A DNA stretch of 64,000 bases, taken from the NCBI RefSeq assembly GCF_014697625.1, contig NZ_JACJSG010000023.1, positions 58,738 through 122,737 on the forward strand, written 5' to 3'. The stretch comes from Anabaena azotica FACHB-119 (GTDB lineage: Bacteria > Cyanobacteriota > Cyanobacteriia > Cyanobacteriales > Nostocaceae). The position numbers and the translations under genes were made by a program. Position 1 is the stretch's first letter. Each line of letters opens with the position of its first letter. Below the pieces are notes generated by a model. The model saw nothing but the letters and a program-made list of their open reading frames with translations. It was not told the origin of the DNA and made no database searches. This document shows, piece by piece, positions 52,301 through 60,423 of the stretch.

Positions 52301-52636
52301 TTAAGATTTCTGGAAATCTAAACCGTTTTCTTCGGCGTAACGTTGCATAAAGCGGAGGAAACGATCCCATTCGTCACTAGATTTCATGAGGTGAATAGCT
52401 TCTAGTTTTTCCGGTTTACCATTGACAAATATAGCTTTAACTTCACGGGTGATGATTTCCCCTTCTTCGTCGATGAGGTACATTCCGGTAATATCATCAG
52501 TGGTATTTTGATCTAAAGCTTTGGGATTGACAAAAACGAATGTTGCAGTACCGCTATCACCACTGCGCGATCGCGTTAAGCGTACATCTGGAATTGCATC
52601 TTCGTCGATTCCCCTGGAAAACTGGATTTTTGCCAT
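52301..52636 (-). CDS. psb28: Photosystem II assembly protein Psb28
   Basis: A 111-residue soluble protein starting MAKIQFSRGIDEDAIPDVRL, with GMYLIDEEGEIITREV and a C-terminal helix DEWDRFLRFMQRYAEENGL. This is the standard Psb28, which binds the cytoplasmic face of CP47 in the RC47 assembly intermediate during photosystem II biogenesis and repair. Size and start match the family. Heptad repeats (AATGACT) lie downstream at 52262-52290. Confidence 0.96.
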   Translation of the reverse strand: MAKIQFSRGIDEDAIPDVRLTRSRSGDSGTATFVFVNPKALDQNTTDDITGMYLIDEEGEIITREVKAIFVNGKPEKLEAIHLMKSSDEWDRFLRFMQRYAEENGLDFQKS

Positions 52637-53112
52637 GATGGATAAGTTTAAAGTTTTGTGATGGTTAGTTTAATATTCTCTCATCATTTAGAACTCAGTA
52701 GACTAGGGTTAGGAAATAAGGGTATAGGGGTATAGGGGTGTAGGGGTTTGGGGGTTAGGAAATAAGTAAGGGTATAGGGGTCTAGGGGTTTAGGGGTTTA
52801 GGGAAACTAAATAGAGGGTGGTATCTTTCTTTCAAGATTAATCCTTTTTTACACCCTCACACCCCTACCCTCACAAGTGTAGGTTTTTAATATAGCAGTG
52901 AGTTGTAGGGGCGGGTTGATAAATACCTTTGATGATTGATGATGATCTTGGTAAACCCGCCCCTACTAACGAGAAAATCATTGTTTCATCCACCCCTACA
53001 CCCCTACACCCCTACACCCTTACACCCCAAACCAAGGTTTTTGGAACACCAATAAAAAACCTACACCTGTCAGCACACCCCTACCCCCTTACACCCTTAC
53101 ACCCCTACCCCC
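52637..53112. repeat. Intergenic region with octamer tracts and an inverted repeat
   Basis: No gene. GGTATAGG/GGTGTAGG units run from 52718 to 52800, and the complementary TTACACCC/CTACACCC units at 52850-52870 and 52990-53115, so long stem pairing is possible. At 52905-52966 lies a dispersed element with ends GTAGGGGCGGGTT and AACCCGCCCCTAC, also present at 11390. Confidence 0.8.
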
Positions 53113-56100
53113 TTACACTCCTGTAACAGCTAATGCACCAGCGATCGCACTAGCTATTAAGGAAGAAAAAGCAGCACCGAATAGCCACCAAGCGGCGCTA
53201 GCAACGGTTTTTCTGGTTTCTTCGGCTTGCTTTCTCGCTTGTCTTCTAATGGCTTTGATGCGGTTTTGTGCTTCCTGTTGGATGCGTCCGGCGCGATGCA
53301 ATACATTATCCCTTGCGGCTTCGATTTGGTCGATGATGCGGTTGACATCTTCGCTGGCGATATCTTCGCGGGAACTGAGGATGGCTACTAGGGTATCACG
53401 GTCGAATTGGCTGAGGCGATCGCGTAACGCCTCAAACCCTGCTTGGGGGTCATCGAACAATTTCGCAAAGTCTTGACGGATACCTTCATAACTGAGTTCT
53501 GGACGATTCAAGGAGTTGAGATAGTTACGAATCTTATCAAACACTTGATCAATTGCTGACTGTACCCTATCCTGAATTTGCTGTATTTGTTTGGCAATGT
53601 TACTGCGAACTGACTCAATTTGGTCGGCGATGCGGTTGGCTTCTTCTTGGGAAATGTCTTCCCGTTGCGATAGTAAAGCCACAACCGTTGAACGGTCAAA
53701 TCGGGAAAGGCGATCGCTTAAAGTACCAATTCCCAAGCGGGGGTCTTGCAAGAGTAATTGTAAATCCCGTTTGATAGCATCAGGATTCAATTCCTCTTTA
53801 TTGGTTTGACGCAGATAATCCTCTAAACTAGCTTCAAAGTCTACGATTCTTTGCGTAGTGCGTTGAGCTAAACGGCGCGGCGCTTTGATAATATCGCGGA
53901 TAGCGTCTTGTACTCGGTCAATAATTTGATTAACTTGGTCTTCACTCAAGTTTTGCTGTTGACTGAGGAGGGTGACTAAGGTTTCCCGGTCAATTTGTGA
54001 CAACCTGTGTCGTAAAGCCACAGCACCCTCTTTGGGGTCGCTGAGTAAAGTTTCCAAATCTTGTCTGATACCTGCGGGATCGAGTTCTTCTAGATGAGTA
54101 TTGCGGAGATAATTAGCGATCGCTGCGGTAGTTTTTTCATATTGTTCTTTAGCTCGGTCTACCACTAATTGCGGTGATTGTAATACATTATCCCTAACTG
54201 CTGCTACTTGGTCAATGATTTGATTGATTTGTTCTGCGCTTAAATCTTGACGCTGATTGAGTAGTTGCACTAGGGTATCACGGTCAAACTGAGATAGGCG
54301 CGATCGCAACAAGTTAATTCCCACTTGGGGGTCTTCTAGCAATACTCGCAAATCACGCTTAATAGCATCAGGATTTAACTCTTCTTTGTTAGTATTGCGG
54401 AGATAGTCTTCCACCCTGTGCCATAATTCATCAGCTTTAGCTGTTGCTTGTGCTTGACTTTCCCTAGCTTGAGTTAAGAAGTTATCGCGGATGCTTTCGA
54501 GTTGACTAACAATATTATTAGCCTCTTCTTCGCTGAAATCTTGACGTTGCAATAATAACTGAATAAACGCTTCCCGGTCAAATCCTTGTAAGCGACTGCT
54601 GATATCTGCAAACTCTTGGTCTGCTTCTCTTAGCAGATTACCAAAATCTCGGTCAATTGCTTCCGGGTATAGTTCTTGCTTACCAGTAGCACGGAGATAA
54701 TTTGCGATGCGGTTGCGAATTTCTTTACCTTTTTCCGATTTCTCCGATAACTGCACTGTTTCTAAAACTTGCTGACGAATGCTTTCCATTTCTTGAGCGA
54801 TTTCTCTCACCTTAGCTTCGCTGAGGTCGCCTCTTTGAGTCAACAAGTTAATAAAATCATCCGTATTCAGTTGTTCAATTTGCTGGCGGACATTTGTAGA
54901 ATCTGCCTGTGGGTCGTAGATGACATCTGGAAATTCATTTCTAATGGTAAGGCGGTTGAAATGCCAAGGAAAAGAATTGCGGATGTATTCTTCTACGTCT
55001 GTTTTGACAGTGTTATCGTTGGGAGGTGTGAATGTTTGACTGATTTTCTCAGTCGTTTTTTCTCTAATTTGTTGCAGTTGTTGAGTAATTCTTTCGACAT
55101 CAATATCTTGTACTTTGCCTCGCAACTGTTGTATTTGATTGCTAATTCTATCTACATCAATGTCGGAAAGGTCTACTCGGTCTAACACAGCAGGTATAGC
55201 AGCACCAATACCATATTGTACTGCTTGTTGTATCACCCCATTTCTGCCATTGCCATTTTTTCTAGTTGTCACTAGTTCTTGTAAACGTTGACCCAAATCT
55301 GCTGATTTTAATTCTTCTGGTGTGGCAGTTTGCAGTAAATTAATTACTTGTTCTGTGGGGTTACGGCGATTAAAAGTTTGTTGCCAAGCTGCTTGTAATT
55401 GGTCGGCGATTTGATTAATATCCGCTTTGGATAAATTGGTGCGTTCGCTAATTAAATCAACAAAAGTTTGCCGATTTACATTGCGTAGTAAATCACTATC
55501 ACCCAAAGATTGCCAATCAATATCACCCAAAACTTTATCAAACTGGCTGCGAATTTCGTTTAAATTTAATGTTGGTATTGGTAGGGCGGATAAAGAGGAT
55601 TGGAGGGTATTTCTAATAGTATCCTGATCCAAGCCAGCAGTTAATTCCCGCCGGACGGCGGCGGTAATATCTTCTGCTGTTGATACCATTTGATTTCTAG
55701 CTGTTGCCGCACCAATGGCGCTAGTAGCTGTTCCGGTGATAGCTTGTATCCCAGAACTGACGGTGCTGATAATCGAACCTAGTAAGGAACCTACGGCGGA
55801 GGAACCAAACCAAGCTATTAAGAAGAAGTAGGTAGACCAAATGACTACACCACTAATTGCGCCTAAAGCTGCACTTTGAATAAAGGTCAATTTTACTGCT
55901 AAAAAACTAGCAGCAAATAAGGCGATACTGGCGGTAGCGATCGCCCAACCGCCAACTTTAGCTTCTATTTCTCGAACCTGTTCACCAAGGCTTTCGGAAT
56001 CGTCATCATCATCACTAGATGGGGTCTTTCCGTATGTGGAAATTCCCACAGCAACAGAAAGATTAGTTAATAGTAAATGAAAGGCGATCGCCATCAAAGT

Positions 56101-56265
56101 ACCAGCTAACAAAGCCACCAATATTTTAGTAGCGGAAAAATCAATAGTGGCTGTTGTGCTATCTGCTGGTACTATTCCCAACGATAGCCAGGGAGAAGTC
56201 AACAAACTGACAAAATTATTAAGCATAGGACTTTTTTTCTTACGTCCGATAGATGAAATGCCCAT
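53113..56265 (-). CDS. Large repeat-containing membrane protein, function unknown
   Basis: 1050 residues. Four hydrophobic segments lie near the N-terminus (about 48-72, 105-160) and one hydrophobic segment at the C-terminus (about 1025-1048). Between them is a helical region built of about 110-residue repeats. Each contains YLRxTxxEELxPxxIxxDL, a DP-xxG segment, LSxFDRxTLVxLLSQRxDLSEEEANRIxDQIE and a charged coiled-coil helix; five copies are clear (from about 510) with weaker ones before (about 240-500). I do not recognise a named family. It could be a membrane-tethered scaffold. Confidence 0.8.
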   Translation of the reverse strand: MGISSIGRKKKSPMLNNFVSLLTSPWLSLGIVPADSTTATIDFSATKILVALLAGTLMAIAFHLLLTNLSVAVGISTYGKTPSSDDDDDSESLGEQVREIEAKVGGWAIATASIALFAASFLAVKLTFIQSAALGAISGVVIWSTYFFLIAWFGSSAVGSLLGSIISTVSSGIQAITGTATSAIGAATARNQMVSTAEDITAAVRRELTAGLDQDTIRNTLQSSLSALPIPTLNLNEIRSQFDKVLGDIDWQSLGDSDLLRNVNRQTFVDLISERTNLSKADINQIADQLQAAWQQTFNRRNPTEQVINLLQTATPEELKSADLGQRLQELVTTRKNGNGRNGVIQQAVQYGIGAAIPAVLDRVDLSDIDVDRISNQIQQLRGKVQDIDVERITQQLQQIREKTTEKISQTFTPPNDNTVKTDVEEYIRNSFPWHFNRLTIRNEFPDVIYDPQADSTNVRQQIEQLNTDDFINLLTQRGDLSEAKVREIAQEMESIRQQVLETVQLSEKSEKGKEIRNRIANYLRATGKQELYPEAIDRDFGNLLREADQEFADISSRLQGFDREAFIQLLLQRQDFSEEEANNIVSQLESIRDNFLTQARESQAQATAKADELWHRVEDYLRNTNKEELNPDAIKRDLRVLLEDPQVGINLLRSRLSQFDRDTLVQLLNQRQDLSAEQINQIIDQVAAVRDNVLQSPQLVVDRAKEQYEKTTAAIANYLRNTHLEELDPAGIRQDLETLLSDPKEGAVALRHRLSQIDRETLVTLLSQQQNLSEDQVNQIIDRVQDAIRDIIKAPRRLAQRTTQRIVDFEASLEDYLRQTNKEELNPDAIKRDLQLLLQDPRLGIGTLSDRLSRFDRSTVVALLSQREDISQEEANRIADQIESVRSNIAKQIQQIQDRVQSAIDQVFDKIRNYLNSLNRPELSYEGIRQDFAKLFDDPQAGFEALRDRLSQFDRDTLVAILSSREDIASEDVNRIIDQIEAARDNVLHRAGRIQQEAQNRIKAIRRQARKQAEETRKTVASAAWWLFGAAFSSLIASAIAGALAVTGV

Positions 56266-56720
56266 TACTTATCTGAATGGCTCATATCCCAGTCTATTTA
56301 TTGTTGACAGCGCCCTACACTTTCCCAGGTAATACTTACATTTATCAAAAGTAATATTTTTTATTTATCTAATACAAGATGCACCATATTTTGCTATGGT
56401 TATCCCAGTTGATTTAAAAACAATATTAGTATTTTTTGTGTAATGGTTTTGCTAGGCAATGCCAATCTACTAATTTTACAAATGATCATAAATCTTTATT
56501 TATTAGAAATAAGCTCACCAATTTCCCCAACTTTATCTGAAAGATATTGATTATTTTTAATTAAAAAACCTCATCTATATCTAATGATAGAGGTAGAAAT
56601 TATTCCAACTGATTGATGAAAAAATATTATAAACAAGTGATAAATAGAAAGTAATGAACATCAATATTTTTTAACTAGTTATTACCTAAATTTGTCTTGT
56701 GTTGTTAGGAGAAACTGAAC
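56266..56720. other. AT-rich gene-free region
   Basis: No reading frame of note. Very AT-rich from 56340 to 56700, consistent with promoters for the divergent flanking genes; TTAGGAGAAAC at 56706 is the ribosome-binding site of the next gene. Confidence 0.5.
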
Positions 56721-57977
56721 ATGGTAGTAGGCGTACATAGACGCGCAGTAGGCGTATTTTCTCACCGTCGAGATGCTGAAAAAGCATTAAACGACTTGAA
56801 ACATTCGGGCTTTGCAATGGATAGAGTTTCCATCATTGCACAAGATGCAGACCGGAACGAAAACATCGCTGGTAGTCAAGTGCGGGAGAAAGTTGGAGAT
56901 AAATCTGATGAGGGTGCGACAACTGGCGCTCTGACTGGTGGTGCTTTGGGTGGTTTAACCGGCTTATTAGTTGGTCTTGGAACTCTAGCAATTCCTGGGA
57001 TTGGGCCAATTATGTTGGCTGGCGCAACCGCAACTACCTTAGCCACAACTTTGGCTGGTGCAGGTATCGGTGCAGTAACTGGTGGTTTACTCGGTGGTCT
57101 CATTGGTTTGGGTATCCCTGAAGAACGAGCCAGAGGGTATGAGAACCGTGTGCGCCAAGGTCACTATTTAGTAATAGTAGATGGTACAGATGCAGAGATT
57201 GCTCAAGCAGAAGCAATTCTCCGCCGTGGTGGGATAGAAGATTACGATATTTACGATGCTCCCACAGGCGCAGCCGCAGCTACTAGTGGTGTGGCTCATC
57301 GGGATGTTACTCCCTCAGCCACCACACAAAGACAGAGAAGAGCCATTGGTGTCTTTCCCCACCGTCGAGATGCAGAAGCAGCATTAACAGAATTGCGCGA
57401 TGCTGGTTTCTCGATGAATCAAGTCTCCCTCATTGCTAAAGATAGCAGTGGTGGTACAGGTGCAGGCGCTAACATCGGTCATGGTAACAAAGCAGACGAA
57501 GGCGCGAAAGCAGGCGCAGCTACAGGCGGTGCTTTGGGCGGTCTAGGCGGCTTGTTAGTTGGTTTAGGCGCTTTGGCTATTCCAGGCGTTGGGCCAGTGA
57601 TTGCAGGTGGTGCAGCTGCTACTGCGATCGCCACAACTTTAGCTGGTGGTGCTATCGGTGCAGCCGCAGGCGGTATTGCTGGCGGACTCGTGGGTTTGGG
57701 TATCCCTGAAGACCGGGCGAAAGTATATAGCGATCGCTTCCAAAGAGGCGAGTACCTAGTCATCGTTGATGGTACAGAATCGGAAATTCAACGCGCTGAA
57801 GCTATCCTTAAACGTCGTGGTATTCAAGAATACTCCGTTTTTGACGCTACTGACTTACATGACACCCATCGTCATGGTGTTGACCGTTCAGTAACAGGCG
57901 ATCGTGTTGCACCTGTGGTAGGCGATCGTTCAGAACCCAGCGTAATCATCGTTGACCACCGGGAAGAAAGAATCTAA
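56721..57977 (+). CDS. Tandem general-stress-protein-17M-like domain protein
   Basis: 418 residues made of two copies of the same unit (about 5-180 and 203-370). Each starts RRAxGVFxHRRDAExALxxL, a small alpha/beta domain like Bacillus GSP17M/YflT, then a glycine-rich hydrophobic stretch (GALGGLTGLLVGLGTLAIPG... and its paralogue) able to insert in membrane, then ERARxYxxRxxxGxYLVIVDGT and a second small domain. Likely an envelope or membrane stress protein; no enzymatic role is known. It opens a run of four plus-strand genes with stress or envelope character. Confidence 0.85.
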   Translation: MVVGVHRRAVGVFSHRRDAEKALNDLKHSGFAMDRVSIIAQDADRNENIAGSQVREKVGDKSDEGATTGALTGGALGGLTGLLVGLGTLAIPGIGPIMLAGATATTLATTLAGAGIGAVTGGLLGGLIGLGIPEERARGYENRVRQGHYLVIVDGTDAEIAQAEAILRRGGIEDYDIYDAPTGAAAATSGVAHRDVTPSATTQRQRRAIGVFPHRRDAEAALTELRDAGFSMNQVSLIAKDSSGGTGAGANIGHGNKADEGAKAGAATGGALGGLGGLLVGLGALAIPGVGPVIAGGAAATAIATTLAGGAIGAAAGGIAGGLVGLGIPEDRAKVYSDRFQRGEYLVIVDGTESEIQRAEAILKRRGIQEYSVFDATDLHDTHRHGVDRSVTGDRVAPVVGDRSEPSVIIVDHREERI

Positions 57978-58416
57978 CCCCTTAACAGTGAACAGTGAAC
58001 AGTGAACAGTTATAGCAGTCGTCTGATAGGTTAGGACATCATACAATTTTAAAACCTTTAGTTTCAAAGACTCCAGCCCTGTCCCCTATCACCTGTCCCC
58101 TGCTATAAATTCTTGAGGAAACACCACACCAATTCGTGGAAGGCGTATTTTGGCGCTTCTTTATACCCCACCATACGCCCTGGCGGACTGATAACTGATA
58201 ACTGATAACTGATTTAATCACTGAGGGACACTATATAGCCCAGACAGATGAGGACAATAAGAGGCTTTCATGTCTGTCACCCTCCGGGTTCGCCAGTTCC
58301 CTACGGCGGGAAACCCGCCTACAGGACTGGACTCACCTGTCACCTATCACCTGTCCCCTGCTATATCTCGTGTCCCCCAACAAATTAAACAATTATTCAT
58401 ACCCAGAAGTAAAGAA
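57978..58416. repeat. Intergenic heptad repeats
   Basis: AACAGTG units (57984-58010) and GATAACT units (58186-58212). The block CACCTGTCACCTATCACCTG near 58337 and its complement-like stretch near 58080 could pair. No gene is seen before the lipoprotein start. Confidence 0.65.
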
Positions 58417-58878
58417 ATGAAACAACTAACTCCCTTTCTCATTAGTTGCGTTTTAGTATTTGGTGCTGCGGCTTGTCAAGAAGCTGAGAAAACCACTCAG
58501 TCCGCACCTGATAGCCCCGCACAAAATGTACAAGCACCCTCTACAGAAGAAACAAAAGCAGCCCAACAAGACGCTCAAAGTCAAGTTCGTCGAGATCAAC
58601 TCAACTCGGATATCCGCTCCCGCGAACAACGTAACAATGCAACCGGCGGTGACACACAAAGAGCTGAAGATGATTTAGAAAGTGAAGTTCGTTCCAAATT
58701 AGAAGCGAATATTCCCAACGGCGCGTTAACAGTTGAAGCAGAAGACAATGGTACTGTAACTGTTGGCGGAACCGTAAATAACCAAGCACAGTTGGCGAAA
58801 ATTGAACCTTTGGCAAAAGAGATTAAAGGTGTCAAAAACGTAGTTGTTAAAGCAACAGTAGCTGCACCTAAGAGATAA
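58417..58878 (+). CDS. BON-domain lipoprotein
   Basis: 153 residues. Signal peptide MKQLTPFLISCVLVFGAAAC with Cys20 as lipidation site; a polar Gln/Glu-rich linker (about 21-85); a BON domain (about 88-150: LEANIPNGALTVEAEDNGTV, VGGTVNNQAQLAKIE, GVKNVVVKATV). BON domains bind phospholipid or other envelope parts and are found in osmotically induced proteins. An upstream in-frame start at 58270 would bury the signal peptide, so the ATG at 58417 is used. Confidence 0.88.
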   Translation: MKQLTPFLISCVLVFGAAACQEAEKTTQSAPDSPAQNVQAPSTEETKAAQQDAQSQVRRDQLNSDIRSREQRNNATGGDTQRAEDDLESEVRSKLEANIPNGALTVEAEDNGTVTVGGTVNNQAQLAKIEPLAKEIKGVKNVVVKATVAAPKR

Positions 58879-58913
58879 CCTAACGCTGGGTGAATTGTCA
58901 ATATTTCCTTTTT

Positions 58914-58948
58914 ATATCAGTAGTTAGGTGTACTAACTACTGAGATAT
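58914..58948 (+). terminator. Hairpin after the BON lipoprotein gene
   Basis: ATATC-AGTAGTTAG and CTAACTACT-GAGATAT form a long stem around GTGTA. The T-run after it is only three bases, so it may terminate weakly or in both directions. Confidence 0.5.
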
Positions 58949-59036
58949 TTCATTGACAACTGGCTACGTGAATGTTTATGTTTATTTACGTCTAGCGACT
59001 TAAAACAACTGTTGTAATTAGCAAAATATAAAAACT

Positions 59037-59471
59037 ATGGAAACCGAACAAAAGCCAGTGGAATCATTAAACACAGATGTATCCCAGGGAGCAATAGCCC
59101 TGCCTAGCGCAGCAAATAACAACCTACCCAAGCTACCACCAGCTACAACAAACAATACTCAATGGCAACAAGTTAGCCAACAAGTTACCAACTTTTTGGC
59201 AGAACTGCCTGGGTATATAGGCAGTTTTTATCAACAATACAGCCAGCCTATCCTCACCGTTTTGATCATCTTATCAGCGATCGTTACCTTAAAAGTAGTA
59301 TTAGCTTTAGTAGGAGCCATCAACGATATCCCTCTGCTAGCGCCACTTTTTGAGTTAATTGGCATTAGTTACTCTGGATGGTTTACTTTCCGCTATTTGT
59401 TAAAAGCCTCAACTCGTCAAGAATTAAGTGCAGAGATTAACACCTTAAAAAATCAAGTATTTGGTAAATGA
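59037..59471 (+). CDS. CAAD-domain thylakoid membrane protein
   Basis: 144 residues. A polar, Pro/Asn-rich N-terminus (about 1-48), an amphipathic helix (WQQVSQQVTNFLAELPGYIG), two membrane helices (about 76-97 and 99-122) and a C-terminal helix. This is the CAAD/CURT1-like layout: a small domain found free or fused to aminoacyl-tRNA synthetases in cyanobacteria, and related to thylakoid-curvature proteins. No synthetase is fused here. Confidence 0.85.
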   Translation: METEQKPVESLNTDVSQGAIALPSAANNNLPKLPPATTNNTQWQQVSQQVTNFLAELPGYIGSFYQQYSQPILTVLIILSAIVTLKVVLALVGAINDIPLLAPLFELIGISYSGWFTFRYLLKASTRQELSAEINTLKNQVFGK

Positions 59472-59633
59472 TTTTCTCAAGATAGTAATCCTAAATCAGT
59501 TATCAGTTATCAGTTATCAGTCAGCCAGGGCGTATGGTCGGGGATAAAGCAGCCCCAAAATAAGCCTTACAGCAATTGAATTGCTGTTTTACTTTCGGAT
59601 TTCACTGATAATTGTTCACTGTTAAATAACTAG

Positions 59634-59662
59634 ATACCCGACTTCTTAAAGGAGTCGGGTAT
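59634..59662 (+). terminator. Terminator-like hairpin
   Basis: ATACCCGACTTC and GGAGTCGGGTAT pair around TTAAA, followed by TTTGTGATTTT. Downstream of the CAAD gene; T-run short. Confidence 0.5.
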
Positions 59663-59813
59663 TTGTGATTTTATGATTTGGTATATCTCTAAAGAGAGAG
59701 GTTTTTTTAGTAATAAATTACTAGATCACTTCTAAAGATAGTCGATTTTACCTAATTAAAAATAATAATCTAGTTATCGAAGTTTTAAGAGACTTTTTAA
59801 CGAGGACGGATTT

Positions 59814-60242
59814 ATGACTAATGAATCAGTTAATAATGCAAATCAACCAGTAAATCAAGCAGTTGATTCATCCGATAGAGTACAAGGTGATCATTACGAT
59901 CGCATCATCGTACCCGCCGAAACTGCAGCCCGCAAAGAAAGAGAAGGCGACCTCTTTAAAACAACTCCTACAGAAGAAAGAGAAGCAGACGCACCAACAG
60001 ATGACCAAACAAATGCCGGAAGCATCCGCACCACAGATGGTTATACAGTAGATAAAGAAGGTTTATTAAATAACTACGCCGTTGAACCAGAAATGTACTA
60101 CGAAACACCAGGTGATGCTAAACAAGTAAAAGAACAAGAAACAGCAACAAGGGTGCAAGAATTAGTAGAGGTTAACGAAGATAAAGAAAACGAGTTAACA
60201 GAAAGAGGCGATGACCGTGGTAGAGGCCCTGGTTTAGTTTAA
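59814..60242 (+). CDS. Acidic, disordered hydrophilic protein
   Basis: 142 residues with almost no hydrophobic core, rich in Glu, Asp, Asn, Thr and Gln. The centre has DRIIVPAETAARKEREGDLF and GYTVDKEGLLNNYAVEPEMY. No family is recognised with confidence; the composition is that of desiccation- or salt-related hydrophilic proteins. GAGGACG precedes the ATG. Position after the stress and BON proteins supports a stress role (inference). Confidence 0.75.
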   Translation: MTNESVNNANQPVNQAVDSSDRVQGDHYDRIIVPAETAARKEREGDLFKTTPTEEREADAPTDDQTNAGSIRTTDGYTVDKEGLLNNYAVEPEMYYETPGDAKQVKEQETATRVQELVEVNEDKENELTERGDDRGRGPGLV

Positions 60243-60423
60243 AAAACAATTATCTATCAACTTCGGCTAATAACTGAGCATATATACAGCAGTTTCGCTA
60301 TTCGTGAAATACTGTAGAGACGTTACATGTAACGTCTCTACATGGTATTGGGTTTTACGCTCGTACCTCATTTACCCAAAATATGTTGTAGCATTATTTG
60401 TAGGGGTGTACATCTGTGCGCCC

